Shown: positions 1 through 9,055, counted from the first letter of the stretch. The stretch is 64,000 nt of DNA from CBDFLD01 sp965249005 (GCA_965249005.1 CBDFLD010000004.1:1-64000), one strand, 5' to 3'. Numbers and translations are program-made. Notes: generated from the sequence alone by a model not told the origin.

Positions 1-598
1 CAATGTTGCGGTCGTCCACGAAGGTGCTATCACCGATGACGTTGCCGAGAAGCTGGTCACGGGTGAACACCCTTCCGGGATGGGACGCCAGGAAGTGGAG
101 CAGGCGAAGTTCGGTCGCTGTGAAGACGACAAACTGGCCATCGACCCGGACCTCGTGTCGACTGGCGTCCACGGTGACTTCCCCGAAGACGAGTCGTTCT
201 TTGGAGTTGTCGTCACTTTGGACGCGCGCGCGGCGAAGAACCGCCTTGACTCTGCCGACCAGCTCCCGCGGGCTGAAAGGCTTCGTGACATAGTCGTCGG
301 CGCCGAGGCCCAGCCCCAGGACTACATCGCTTTCTTCACCCTTGGCAGAAACCATGATAATGGGAATAGTGCTGGTCTGCGGCTGTTCCTTGAGCCGACG
401 GCAAACCTCCAGACCGTCGAGTCCGGGCAGCATGAGATCGAGCAAGACAATGTCGGGCATCTCCTGCTTGATCAGGTGAAGCCCGTCCTCTCCGTCTCCG
501 GCGGCGCGGACGTTGAAGCCGTCTCGCAGGAGGTTATAAGAAATTACCTCCTGGATATCGTCTTCGTCCTCAATGACAACAACCTTCTCCGTCTTCAT
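1..598 (-). CDS. OmpR/PhoB-family response regulator (3' end beyond window)
   Basis: DNA-binding two-component response regulator read on the minus strand from ATG at 598. It runs off the window at position 1, so about 199 residues are visible. The receiver domain has the acidic cluster EDEDD near residues 10-14, phospho-acceptor D54 in VLLDLMLPG, and the conserved Lys in VTKPFSP. A winged-helix effector domain follows (FTATELRLLHFLASHPGRV, then FTRDQLL) and is cut before its end. This layout is typical of PhoB-like regulators paired with a histidine kinase; the kinase, if adjacent, lies outside the window. The start is supported by the receiver beginning at MKTEKVVVIEDE. The target regulon cannot be told from the sequence. 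Confidence 0.93.
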   Translation of the reverse strand, partial: MKTEKVVVIEDEDDIQEVISYNLLRDGFNVRAAGDGEDGLHLIKQEMPDIVLLDLMLPGLDGLEVCRRLKEQPQTSTIPIIMVSAKGEESDVVLGLGLGADDYVTKPFSPRELVGRVKAVLRRARVQSDDNSKERLVFGEVTVDASRHEVRVDGQFVVFTATELRLLHFLASHPGRVFTRDQLLGNVIGDSTFVDDRNI

Positions 599-699
599 GG
601 ACTTCCAGCGTGTAGTCTGTGAGAGACTTGTTAAGGGAATATGAAGACCGGATTAAATTTACCATCGATTCTTAGCATGTCCCAGTATATCTAGCCGTT

Positions 700-3309
700 T
701 CAACTGCCGGGTCGGGAGAGACCCAACTTGTTCATCCGGGATCGGAGCGTACTCGGGTTCAGGCCGAGATTCTCGGCTGCGTTCCCCTTTCCTTTGATCT
801 TCCAGTCGCACTCTTTCAAGACGCTCAAGATGTGGCTGCGCTCGATTTCCTCGAGGCTTTGGAGCTCCTGCTCAACCATGGCCCCGCCGCGCGTGTTGTG
901 CACCTCGACCAGAGTGTCGTCTAACTGAAGCACCTTTCCCGGTGACAGGATCAACGATCGCTCCACGACATTGCGAAGTTCCCGTACGTTGCCGGGCCAG
1001 CTGTAAGAAACCAGTTGGTCCATGATTCTTTGTGGCACCGTCTCTATCTTCTTTTCACCTGCCACCTGGATCTTGGTGACGAAGTACCATACCAGAAGGG
1101 GGATGTCGTCCCGCCGATCTCGGAGCGGGGGAAGCTCGATGGGTAGAACTTTCAATCGGAAATAGAGGTCGGGACGAAAACGTCCCTGTTCCAGCAGAGA
1201 CTCCAGATTCCGGTTCGTGGCCGCGATGACCCTCACATCCGTCTTGAGCGTTTTCGCGGAACCGAGTCTTTCGAATTCCCCTTCTTGCAAGACGCGCAGC
1301 AGTTTGGCCTGCAAGTCCGGCGGCAGGTCTCCGATCTCGTCCAGGAAAATCGTGCCGCCGTCGGCGAGCTCGAAACGCCCGGTTCTCTTGTTGATGGCAC
1401 CCGTGAACGCGCCTTTCTCGTGCCCGAAGAGCTCACTTTCGATCAGGGTGTCGGGAAGGGCGGCGCAGTTGACCCGGATCAACGGGCGCTCTTTCCGGCT
1501 GCTGCGGCTATGAATGGCGCGTGCGATGAGCTCCTTGCCCGTGCCTGTTTCCCCGAGGATCAATACACTTGTATCGGAAGACGCCACCTGGTCGACTCGA
1601 CGAAACGCTTTCTTCAGGGACGGGCTCTCTCCCACGATTTCCTCGAAGTCGTGAGAGCTCTTGATTTCCTCTCGAAGGTAGATGTTTTCTGCCTGGAGGC
1701 GGTCCTTGAGCTCTTCGATCTCGGCCAGGGCCCGAAGAAGTTTCTGATCGGTTTGCTTCCGCTCGGTGATGTCTCTCAGCACAGTTCGACTGTAGAGAAT
1801 CCTGCCGCCGGCGTCTCGGACAGCTGAAACGTTGGCGCTCACGTCGATGGTCCTGCCGTCTGCCCGTCTAAGTCGTAACTCGACGTTTGTCACCTCTCCC
1901 GTCTTGCGGAATGTGACGAACGCTTCTTCGATTCTTGCATGACAATCGGGATGGTACATTTCGAGGAGATGCTGGCCGACAATATCGTCATTCGTGTATC
2001 CCGTTTTTGCCTCGATGGCCTTGTTGCACTGAACAACTCTCCGCGTGTTAGTGTCTGCCGAGTAAAACATGTCAGGGGCATTGTCGTAAAAATCCCGAAA
2101 CCGCTGCTCGGAATCGCGCAGTTTCGCTTCAGCCTTCTTGCGTTCGCTTATATCTTCGAAGACGCATCGGCTGCGGACGATGCGACCGCTGGCGTCGCGA
2201 ATTGCCACGGCGCCGAAGCTGACATCGATGGAACCGCCATCGGAGCGCTTCACACGAAACTCGACGTTCCTGACATGCCCGACGCTGCTGAATCGGTCGA
2301 TCCCCTCAGAAACTGCCGGTTCGCTCTCCTGAAGGTAAAGGTCGCAGAACTGACTGCCAAGGAGCTGTTCTCTCGTGAACCCCGTCTTTGACACGAGCGT
2401 TTCGTTGCACTCTATGATCTTTCCCGAAGTCTCGTCGATTGACAAGAGCATCACGGGAGCGTTGTGATAGAGACCTCGATACCTGGACTCGGACTCTCTC
2501 AATTGCTCTTCCGCTTTCTTGCGTTCGGATATATCGATCATGTAACCGCGAAGTTCGGACGGCTTCCCGTCCTTACAGGAAACGCTCACGAAATCCTGGA
2601 GCCAAATAGCCTTTCCGGTCTTTGTCATCATCCGGTATTCAAAATCGTATTCGGAGCTGCTCAGCGAGGAGTCCTGACAGTATTGGACCGCGAACTCCCG
2701 ATCGTCGGGGTGAATGTGGTTGACCCAGAAGCCTTCTTCGAACCACTGCTCGACCGGATAGCCCAATAGCCGGACGGCCTGAGGGCCCACGTAAGTAAAC
2801 CGCCATGTTTTCGCGTCGGAACGCCAGGGGAGCGCGCGCGTGGTCTCGGCGAGGGCGAGCAACTCGTCGTAGCTCCTCTTGAGTTGGCGTTGTGCAGTCT
2901 CGCGCTCCGTGACGTCGCGAAAGGCACAAATGACACGCGGTCCTTCCGCGGTGTTCACCGGACTCATTCCGACCTCGACGCAGAGTTCGGGTCTGTCGGT
3001 GTATTCGCCGATGAATCCCGATCCCGACCACACGGGACTCGGTCTAGGATCGCGACGAAAATCCTCGAGCTGCTCCCGGCATTGCTCCCGGTAGCTCTCT
3101 GGTACGAACCGTTCGAGCGGTTGCCCCACTAACTCGTCGCTCCCGCAGGAGAATAGCTCCGCTGCGAACTCGTTCACTCGAATGATCGACCCATCTGGGT
3201 TGACCAGGAAAAGAGCATCCGGTGCAAGCTCAAAGAGACTCATGGGTAGACCGGGGTCAGCCCCCGGCACTGCCGGCTCAGGTCGGGTTGTGCTCTTGTC
3301 GTCTTTCAT
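700..3309 (-). CDS. PAS-repeat sigma-54-dependent transcriptional activator
   Basis: Cytoplasmic enhancer-binding protein of about 869 residues. Four PAS/PAC modules fill the N-terminal two thirds, each ending in a PAC-type DVTERE, DISERK or DITERK motif followed by a short coiled linker. An AAA+ sigma-54 interaction domain follows, with Walker A GETGTGKE, the sigma-54 contact loop GAFTGA and Walker B IFLDEIGD. A Fis-type helix-turn-helix (GNAAENLGLNPSTLRSRM) closes the protein. The open frame continues upstream to 3747, but that extension lacks domain character and overlaps the divergent promoter, so ATG at 3309 (MKDDKSTT) is chosen. No receiver domain is present, so the PAS repeats are the likely sensors. 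The STAS gene behind a sigma-54 promoter next door is the obvious candidate target. Confidence 0.93.
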   Translation of the reverse strand: MKDDKSTTRPEPAVPGADPGLPMSLFELAPDALFLVNPDGSIIRVNEFAAELFSCGSDELVGQPLERFVPESYREQCREQLEDFRRDPRPSPVWSGSGFIGEYTDRPELCVEVGMSPVNTAEGPRVICAFRDVTERETAQRQLKRSYDELLALAETTRALPWRSDAKTWRFTYVGPQAVRLLGYPVEQWFEEGFWVNHIHPDDREFAVQYCQDSSLSSSEYDFEYRMMTKTGKAIWLQDFVSVSCKDGKPSELRGYMIDISERKKAEEQLRESESRYRGLYHNAPVMLLSIDETSGKIIECNETLVSKTGFTREQLLGSQFCDLYLQESEPAVSEGIDRFSSVGHVRNVEFRVKRSDGGSIDVSFGAVAIRDASGRIVRSRCVFEDISERKKAEAKLRDSEQRFRDFYDNAPDMFYSADTNTRRVVQCNKAIEAKTGYTNDDIVGQHLLEMYHPDCHARIEEAFVTFRKTGEVTNVELRLRRADGRTIDVSANVSAVRDAGGRILYSRTVLRDITERKQTDQKLLRALAEIEELKDRLQAENIYLREEIKSSHDFEEIVGESPSLKKAFRRVDQVASSDTSVLILGETGTGKELIARAIHSRSSRKERPLIRVNCAALPDTLIESELFGHEKGAFTGAINKRTGRFELADGGTIFLDEIGDLPPDLQAKLLRVLQEGEFERLGSAKTLKTDVRVIAATNRNLESLLEQGRFRPDLYFRLKVLPIELPPLRDRRDDIPLLVWYFVTKIQVAGEKKIETVPQRIMDQLVSYSWPGNVRELRNVVERSLILSPGKVLQLDDTLVEVHNTRGGAMVEQELQSLEEIERSHILSVLKECDWKIKGKGNAAENLGLNPSTLRSRMNKLGLSRPGS

Positions 3310-3442
3310 ATCGATGCGGCTCTCATTCAAAGGACCTTGGGCAAAGGACTTTCCGGAACCGTCCGAGAGAGCCCCCCCCCGTCCGAATCCCATGGCTTTC
3401 TTCGCAACCAGACGGCCATTGTAGCACCAACGTGCTATATTC

Positions 3443-3458
3443 CGCACCCTCGGGTGCG
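3443..3458. promoter_or_regulatory. 7-bp inverted repeat, candidate activator site
   Basis: CGCACCC-TC-GGGTGCG is a perfect inverted repeat about 110 bp upstream of the sigma-54 promoter at 3563. Activators of this class bind such dyads upstream of their promoters. The link to the adjacent PAS/sigma-54 activator is inference from position. Confidence 0.4.
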
Positions 3459-3513
3459 AAATACGGCACTTCCCAGGTTCTGACCTGAACCCACAGTCCC
3501 GCACCTTTGACTC

Positions 3514-3544
3514 TTTCCCCCGATTTGCAGTCAATTGGGGGAAA
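3514..3544. promoter_or_regulatory. 8-bp inverted repeat TTTCCCCC/GGGGGAAA
   Basis: Perfect arms TTTCCCCC (3514-3521) and GGGGGAAA (3537-3544) flank 15 bases in the divergent intergenic region, 18 bp before the sigma-54 promoter. It could be a second protein-binding dyad or a hairpin. The function is not determinable by eye. Confidence 0.3.
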
Positions 3545-3562
3545 AAGCGTCGAACGGAAGAA

Positions 3563-3579
3563 TTGGCCCAGGAGTTGCA
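3563..3579 (+). promoter_or_regulatory. Sigma-54 (-24/-12) promoter
   Basis: TTGGCCCAGGAGTTGCA matches the -24/-12 consensus (TGGCAC-N5-TTGCA). GG and GC are separated by exactly 10 bases, and only one consensus position is off (TGGCCC for TGGCAC). The expected start site is near 3590, only about six bases before the STAS ATG at 3596. The resulting message would be nearly leaderless, and no Shine-Dalgarno is visible. Confidence 0.7.
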
Positions 3580-3595
3580 GTAACGTTCCATATAA

Positions 3596-3880
3596 ATGAA
3601 GTTGCGGATTACCAAGACAGAAAACGGTGTTGGAAGCAAGATCAAGATCGACGGCGAGCTCTTTGGTCCCGGAATCTCGGAATTGGATGAAGTCTGCCAG
3701 GCCGCGCGGGTGCCGGTGCGTTTCGATCTGTCTGGTGTGCGATCCATTGATAGGGAAGGGATCGTGGCAATTCGGCGGTTGGTCGAAACCGGGGCGGAAG
3801 TGGAAAGCGCATCCCAGTACGTCGAATTGCTGTTGAGGCTCGGCGGCGTGAAGTTGCGCGAGAAAAAGAAAGCGAACTAG
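3596..3880 (+). CDS. Small STAS-domain-like protein
   Basis: A 94-residue protein resembling a STAS / anti-sigma-factor antagonist fold. It starts with a beta-strand segment (MKLRITKTENGVGSKIKIDGEL) and then carries a typical core RFDLSGVRSIDREGIVAIRRLV, as in SpoIIAA-like domains where L-S-x-V precedes D/S and a helix. It ends with a basic tail KLREKKKAN. The usual phosphorylatable Ser after the D-x-S position reads D-R-E here, so classical SpoIIAB-type phosphorylation is doubtful. The gene is divergent from the PAS/sigma-54 activator and sits directly behind a sigma-54 promoter, so activator-controlled expression is inferred. It could be a standalone signalling or anchoring module. Confidence 0.72.
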   Translation: MKLRITKTENGVGSKIKIDGELFGPGISELDEVCQAARVPVRFDLSGVRSIDREGIVAIRRLVETGAEVESASQYVELLLRLGGVKLREKKKAN

Positions 3881-4280
3881 AAACTGTACAGTTTGGCGGC
3901 GGCGGCAAGGTGCGTCTTCGTTTGGAGTTTCGGGCGGCCACTCGCAGCTCCAGCTTGCACCGCCGCCGCCTTTCCCTTCATCCAACGGCGCTTGTCCGCC
4001 ATTGGGCCACTAGTCTCACTACTTCATTGCACACGGCAACATCGGCCGTGCCTTCATCGTCCTAGCGCGCACAATCCTTCAAGAGACTCCAGCCGGTCCC
4101 TCGACGCTCATGCGGCTTGAATTGCCCTAGCGTCCCGCATCCAGCTGGACTAGTATCCTGGCATCTAGTTCGAAAAGTGGTGGATGCGGAGGTGCTCGCG
4201 TGTCGTGTCGTATCGCATCGTATGAGCGCGCGGGGGTGCCGCCGGGGATCCGCCTGTCATGAAACCTGGAGTATGACGCG
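3881..4280. other. 400-bp intergenic region with GC-rich hairpin
   Basis: No coding signal is seen. An 11-bp stem of GGC repeats (3895-3905) pairs with 3960-3970 (CCGCCGCCGCC) across a long loop and is followed by TTTCCCTT. It may act as a weak terminator for the STAS gene. The remainder to 4280 holds the presumed promoter of the cytochrome gene, without a clear consensus. Confidence 0.4.
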
Positions 4281-6617
4281 GTGACAAACTCGTCGAAAAA
4301 GCCCGCAGAGCAATCCGTTTCGCATTTGCCGAAGATTCGCTGGGCCTCCGGGTTGATTCTGCTGGCGATTGCTATTCTGGGGCTGTTCTTCTTACTTGCC
4401 CAGCTTTTGCAGAAAGATCCGGCACAAGCGCCGGTATCGAGTCGAAACATTGAAAAAGCTCAGTTTGTAGAAAATGAAACATGTAGGGACTGCCATGTGC
4501 ATCAATTTGCCGAGTGGCTGGGCTCCCACCACGAACAGTCGATGAAAGAGGCGAACTCCGAGACGGTCGTGGGCGATTTCGACGATGCAGAAATGACACA
4601 TTTCGGAATGACCTCCCGTTTTTTCAAACGGGAGAATCGGTTCTTCGTACTCACGGAGGGTCCGGGAGGCGACCTCGCCGAATACGAAATCAAGTACACT
4701 TTCGGGATCGATCCCTTGCAACAATATCTGATCGAGTTTCCGGGTGGAAGGCTCCAATCCCTGACGATCGCCTGGGATACCGTGGGCAAACGGTGGTTTC
4801 ACCTGTATCCCGACGAGAAGATCGCGCACGACGATCCATTGCACTGGACGGGGCGTTACCAGACGTGGAATTACATGTGCGCCGAATGCCACTCGACCAA
4901 CCTCCGGAAGAACTACGATCGATCAACCGACAGCTATGACACAGCCTGGGACGAAATCAACGTGAGCTGCCAGGCATGCCACGGCCCGGGATCTCTGCAT
5001 GTGCAGTGGGCGCGGTCTGCTGAAAAAGAGAACCAGTCCACACGCCGAGACTACGGTCTGGTGGTAGACCTGACCGAGAGTTCGGAGCGACAGCTCGATG
5101 CCTGCGCCCGCTGCCATTCCCGGCGACATGCGGTCAGCCCTGAAGACGGGCATGGCCGTCCGTTTCTGGACGACTTCATGCCGTCCCTGCTCACCGAGGG
5201 TCTCTATCACCCCGATGGGCAGATCCTGGAAGAAGTGTATGTCTACGGCTCGTTTGTTCAGAGCAAGATGTATCGGGAGGGCGTTCGTTGCACGGATTGC
5301 CACAACCCGCACACCGCCAGGCTCTGGAGTGGAGGAAACAACGTGTGCACCCAGTGCCATCAAGAGTCTCCTCCTGCCCGCTTCCCGAGTCTGAAGGGAA
5401 AGAACTACGACGTGCCTGCCCACCACTTTCACAAGGCCGGCGGTGAAGGCGCCCGGTGCGTGAGTTGCCATATGCCTTCCCGAACCTACATGGGGGTAGA
5501 TCCACGCCGGGATCACAGCTTCCGTATCCCGAGACCTGACCTTTCGACAAGGATCGGCACTCCAAACGCCTGCAACGATTGCCACCGCGAGCGCTCTGCC
5601 GGGTGGGCGGAGTCCTATCTACAGAAGTGGTACGGTTTCCGAACGCGGGATTCCGAGTACGCCGAGGCGTTGGCCGCCGCACGCTCAGGAGGAGAGTCGG
5701 TCTCGTCGCTGATCCGGATCGCCGGCGATTCCCAGCAACTGCCTATCGCAAGGGCCACGGCGTTGGAGATGTTGCGCCCGCACGCAGGTCAAGCCGATTC
5801 CGTCATCAGGGCCGCAGTACGGGCCGATCGGCCGCTGGTGCGCTACGGCGCGGTTCGAAGTGCGGAGTTTCTTGAGCCGCGCGCCAGACTGGAGATCGCG
5901 GCGCCGTTGTTGAAAGACCCGATTCGCGGCGTGAGGGTCGAGGCGGCCCGAGTTCTTAGCTCGGTCCCGCCGAACTATTGGGAAGGTCAGCGCGAGGCCT
6001 TTGATTCCGCTTTCGCCGAGTTCAAGCAAGCCCAACTGTCTATGGCCGATGTTCCCTCCTCTCATTTCAATCTGGGGGTTGTCCACACCAACATGGGCCG
6101 GATGGATCTGGCGGAAAAGGAATACAAAGAGGCAATCGAGATGGACCGTGAGCATCTGCCGGCGTACGTGAATCTCGCCAATCTGTTGAACCGGACCGGC
6201 CGGAACAGCGAAGCGCTGCGTGTGTTCGGTGATGCCATTGAGCAGGCTCCGGAAGAAGGAGAGCTTCACTACTCTCTCGGTCTTCTCCTGGCGGAAGAAC
6301 AGCGTATCGAAGACGCGGTTGCCACTCTGGCAGATGCCGCAAGGTTGCTGCCGGAAAGACCGCGGGTGCATTACAATTACGCGCTTGCGCTACAGCATCT
6401 CGGTCGTCATGGGGAAGCGGAAAAGGCGATGCTTCAGGCCCATCGGCTAAGCCCGACGGATCGGGACATTCTTCAGGCGGCAGCGATTCTGTACATGCAG
6501 CAAGGCAGGTGGGGCGAGTCTCGGCCGTTTGCGGAGAAAATCGTCGAACTCCACCCGAATCTTCCGGCTGCGCGCGAGATGCTGCAAAGGGATAGACTCC
6601 GAACTGGCGCGGGGTAA
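4281..6617 (+). CDS. Octaheme c-type cytochrome with HEAT-like and TPR regions
   Basis: A 778-residue protein exported by an N-terminal membrane anchor (GLILLAIAILGLFFLLAQLL) that should face the periplasm. Eight CxxCH heme-binding motifs occur between about residues 66 and 435 (CRDCH, CAECH, CQACH, CARCH, CTDCH, CTQCH, CVSCH, CNDCH), in the style of cytochrome c554/NrfB-like multiheme proteins. An alanine/arginine-rich HEAT-like stretch and four or more TPRs (for example SHFNLGVVHTNMGRMDLAEK) fill the C-terminal half. The start is GTG with GGAG about nine bases upstream. The heme part suggests electron transfer and the TPRs a docking role. The physiological partner and redox substrate are unknown. 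It lies alone between the STAS gene and a REP-like repeat. Confidence 0.88.
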   Translation: MTNSSKKPAEQSVSHLPKIRWASGLILLAIAILGLFFLLAQLLQKDPAQAPVSSRNIEKAQFVENETCRDCHVHQFAEWLGSHHEQSMKEANSETVVGDFDDAEMTHFGMTSRFFKRENRFFVLTEGPGGDLAEYEIKYTFGIDPLQQYLIEFPGGRLQSLTIAWDTVGKRWFHLYPDEKIAHDDPLHWTGRYQTWNYMCAECHSTNLRKNYDRSTDSYDTAWDEINVSCQACHGPGSLHVQWARSAEKENQSTRRDYGLVVDLTESSERQLDACARCHSRRHAVSPEDGHGRPFLDDFMPSLLTEGLYHPDGQILEEVYVYGSFVQSKMYREGVRCTDCHNPHTARLWSGGNNVCTQCHQESPPARFPSLKGKNYDVPAHHFHKAGGEGARCVSCHMPSRTYMGVDPRRDHSFRIPRPDLSTRIGTPNACNDCHRERSAGWAESYLQKWYGFRTRDSEYAEALAAARSGGESVSSLIRIAGDSQQLPIARATALEMLRPHAGQADSVIRAAVRADRPLVRYGAVRSAEFLEPRARLEIAAPLLKDPIRGVRVEAARVLSSVPPNYWEGQREAFDSAFAEFKQAQLSMADVPSSHFNLGVVHTNMGRMDLAEKEYKEAIEMDREHLPAYVNLANLLNRTGRNSEALRVFGDAIEQAPEEGELHYSLGLLLAEEQRIEDAVATLADAARLLPERPRVHYNYALALQHLGRHGEAEKAMLQAHRLSPTDRDILQAAAILYMQQGRWGESRPFAEKIVELHPNLPAAREMLQRDRLRTGAG

Positions 6618-6622
6618 ATGAT

Positions 6623-6710
6623 GGGGTCACAGCTTGAAAATGGAGTTTTGGAATGTTGCTTTCTGACTATCCCCTGGAAACCAAAAATTCAATTCTCAAG
6701 CTGTGACCCC
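6623..6710. repeat. REP-like inverted-repeat element, copy 1
   Basis: The 15-bp termini GGGGTCACAGCTTGA (6623-6637) and TCAAGCTGTGACCCC (6696-6710) are perfect reverse complements enclosing about 58 bp. The same termini occur at 48994-49075. The element follows the cytochrome stop by five bases and supplies the last codons and stop of the minus-strand ankyrin gene. Such elements are usually mobilised by REP-associated tyrosine transposases; none is in the window. Confidence 0.8.
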
Positions 6711-7297
6711 AATAATCCAACGACCTCGCGATGACCGTTCTTGGTCGCGAAGTCGAGGGCTGTTTCCCCGTCGACGTCCTTGTCCGACGCTTTGGCTCCA
6801 TAACGTAGAAGAGTACGGACGACCTCGGTTTGCCCCTCGGCGGCAGCCACCATGAGGGCAGTCCATCCTTCGCCGGCGTCACGGGCCGCCACATCGGCCT
6901 TCCAATCGAGCAGAAGCTCCACGGTTTCGATATTCGGTCCCGAAGCCGCATACATCAGAGCTGTCCGGCCAGCCGAATCACGGTGGTCCACGAGTGCCCC
7001 CTGGGCCGTCAACAGCCGAACGATCTCCGCGTGCCCGTCGTAGGCCGCCAGCATGATAGCCGTGCGCCCGTCCTGATCCGGAGCGTTCACGTTGGCGCCT
7101 AGGTCGACGGCCGCCCGCACCGCCTCGGACTTGCCCTCGAAGGCGGCTTCACGCAGCGCCTGCTCGCTCTGTTTCTGGGGGACAAGCGCCTGTTTGCGCG
7201 GAGGCTCCGTCACCCCTGCGCCACTACCTTCATTGTTCGTGTCGCAGCCACCGCCCAGCGCCCCAAAAAGCAAAAGCGTTCCCAAATGTATGCGCAT
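6689..7297 (-). CDS. Ankyrin-repeat lipoprotein
   Basis: A 202-residue predicted lipoprotein. The signal peptide MRIHLGTLLLFGALGGGC ends in a lipobox with Cys18, so membrane anchoring is expected. Four to five ankyrin repeats cover about residues 45-198 with the characteristic G-x-T-A-L/I-M-x-A and A/V-x-L-L-L signatures (DGRTAIMLAAYDGHAEIVRL, AGRTALMYAAS and others). Ankyrin repeats mediate protein contacts; the partner is unknown. The last residues GSQLEN are encoded inside the REP-like element at 6623-6710, so the native C-terminus has probably been replaced by repeat insertion. It is transcribed away from the barrel/kinase-like module. Confidence 0.88.
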   Translation of the reverse strand: MRIHLGTLLLFGALGGGCDTNNEGSGAGVTEPPRKQALVPQKQSEQALREAAFEGKSEAVRAAVDLGANVNAPDQDGRTAIMLAAYDGHAEIVRLLTAQGALVDHRDSAGRTALMYAASGPNIETVELLLDWKADVAARDAGEGWTALMVAAAEGQTEVVRTLLRYGAKASDKDVDGETALDFATKNGHREVVGLLGSQLEN

Positions 7298-7393
7298 GAA
7301 ACGTCACCTCATTGCTCCCTACAGGGCAAGCGGTTACCGTAGTTCTCGCGAGCCCAAAGCGGAAAGCGGGTGGCGCAAAGCGGCGAGCGGAAA

Positions 7394-9055
7394 CTACCAG
7401 GTCCGATCGATGCCGACAATCTCAAACCCGGATCCGTTGTTTCGAAGAAAGACCGTCACGGTTTTCGAAGGCTCTTCACCCGTGATCCGAATTGCGACGT
7501 AGGTGCCCGCCTCGACCGGCAGCTCCGATTGCGGAAGCATCATTGTGGAAGCTCCCGCGATCGGCGTCTGCTTCCCACTAGCGTTTTCAAAAACGAACCA
7601 CTGTGCTCTGTAATCCCTGCTGGCCCGGAAACGGTATAGGATCTCCAGATCCTGAAACTGCAGCTGCTGATCCACGATTTCGAATCCGTCCAGGGGAAGA
7701 ACCTTGGCAAAATAAGCTCTGCCAATCTTGTTCCGTCGCTCGATCAGACACCGGACCATCCAGGCGGCCGCGTCCGGATTCGAATACTGGCCGGTTGCGA
7801 CCAGAGCCCCGATCTCATCGTCGGTGAAGCGCATCACTTGCTTGGCCGCCCAGAATGTGTCGTCCGGCAGACCGTTCTCGAAGGCCGGGATCGGGTAGTT
7901 GGGCTTCCAGGCTTCGGGCTCGAAGACTTCGTACTCGAAATTTCCCACAGAGGGAAAGTTCGGGTAGTGGGCGCGCGCCCAGGCAGGAACGTACACGCCC
8001 AAGGTAAAGATATTCCTCAGCGCCGGTGTCCAGTCAAACAAATACTCGTATCCGGCCCTGGGGCTCTTCGCGACGAAACTGTCGCTACCGAGAGCGGAGC
8101 CGAAATCGATCAAGTAGTGGCGCAGACGGCCCAGACCGTTTTCTTCCACGAGCATATCGAGGGAGTTGAGGGATTTGATATCGTTGTGTCCCAGCCAGGC
8201 GGCGAAAACAAACAGGCCGCGCAACTCACGGCGGTGTTCGTGAGCCACGATGTCGTTCGGATCGTCCTTTCGCGTTCCGTAGTACTCGAAGGGTCCAGCT
8301 GGTTTGCCGGACAGATAAAGGCTGGCCAGACCGCGGTATCCCTTTTGGGGATCTCTTGGAACTCGAACGAGGATCTCATCGAGATCCCTCTCCTGCATTT
8401 CTCTCCTCTTTCCGGAGGAAGCAATAAAGGAGGTTTTTGCGGCTACCGTAATGCGGTCCCGGTCGAAGTAGATCACGTAGTTTTCCGGGACGTGATAGCC
8501 CAAGGCATGGAAAAACTTGGATCCGACCACGTCGGCGGCCGACGCAAGTCCCAGATTGGACATTGGATCGAACTTGACCACATAACGGCGTCCCTTCACG
8601 TCCTTGATTTCGAATCCAGGCGTTACTCCCTGGACCTTCGCCGCGACGACCTTCCAGACGCCTTCTTTGGACGGGGGTTCGTCATTGCCCGTCCCCCGAG
8701 TCAATTCCGCAAGTGTCATTCGCCTGCGCCCGTGGCGGTTGACGTACCAAGGTCCGTCCGGTACTTCCCCGAGCGTGTTGACTCCCTGGGCGGGAATGAA
8801 TCCGTTTTCCGGATGCCGCTCGCCCAGCTCTCCAAAGATGCTGGCGAAAAAATCAACGTACTCGTTGAGACGGCGCAGGTTGATGTCTTCAATGTGTCGG
8901 GGCGCCGGCTCCTTTTGGAGCGGATCGTCCGGATAAAACTTCTGAGCCAGCAAACATGGGGCCGCCAACTGCAAGAAGCAGAGCCCCCAAAGAATCGAGC
9001 CGTTGCCTCGAATGGCCCTGCTTTGGAGTTCCTTGATCGCCCAGCTGAAACTCAT
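7394..9055 (-). CDS. Exported kinase-fold-like protein, paralogue A
   Basis: A 553-residue protein with an N-terminal signal sequence ending near CLLAQ (residues 33-38), so periplasmic or surface location is expected. No family name is recognised, but kinase-like landmarks are in the right order. K161 sits in RYVVKFDP, H290-x-D292-x4-N297 forms a catalytic-loop-like HNDIKSLN, and D317-F-G319 follows 20 residues later in YLIDFGSALG. The paralogue at 12137-13843 keeps all of them, which argues against chance. It lies 45 bp behind an Omp85-type barrel gene, as does its paralogue. A role in phosphate transfer outside the cytoplasm is inference; an ATP-free structural use of the fold is possible. 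The C-terminal 130 residues look like a separate beta-rich domain. Confidence 0.75.
   Translation of the reverse strand: MSFSWAIKELQSRAIRGNGSILWGLCFLQLAAPCLLAQKFYPDDPLQKEPAPRHIEDINLRRLNEYVDFFASIFGELGERHPENGFIPAQGVNTLGEVPDGPWYVNRHGRRRMTLAELTRGTGNDEPPSKEGVWKVVAAKVQGVTPGFEIKDVKGRRYVVKFDPMSNLGLASAADVVGSKFFHALGYHVPENYVIYFDRDRITVAAKTSFIASSGKRREMQERDLDEILVRVPRDPQKGYRGLASLYLSGKPAGPFEYYGTRKDDPNDIVAHEHRRELRGLFVFAAWLGHNDIKSLNSLDMLVEENGLGRLRHYLIDFGSALGSDSFVAKSPRAGYEYLFDWTPALRNIFTLGVYVPAWARAHYPNFPSVGNFEYEVFEPEAWKPNYPIPAFENGLPDDTFWAAKQVMRFTDDEIGALVATGQYSNPDAAAWMVRCLIERRNKIGRAYFAKVLPLDGFEIVDQQLQFQDLEILYRFRASRDYRAQWFVFENASGKQTPIAGASTMMLPQSELPVEAGTYVAIRITGEEPSKTVTVFLRNNGSGFEIVGIDRTW

Noticed and set aside
80..622. 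Plus-strand frame of 180 codons at the window start
   Set aside because: It is antisense to a response regulator whose receiver and winged-helix motifs read cleanly on the minus strand.
3310..3747. N-terminal extension of the PAS/sigma-54 activator
   Set aside because: The extra 146 codons have no domain character and run through the divergent promoter and dyads; a start at 3309 fits the PAS boundary.
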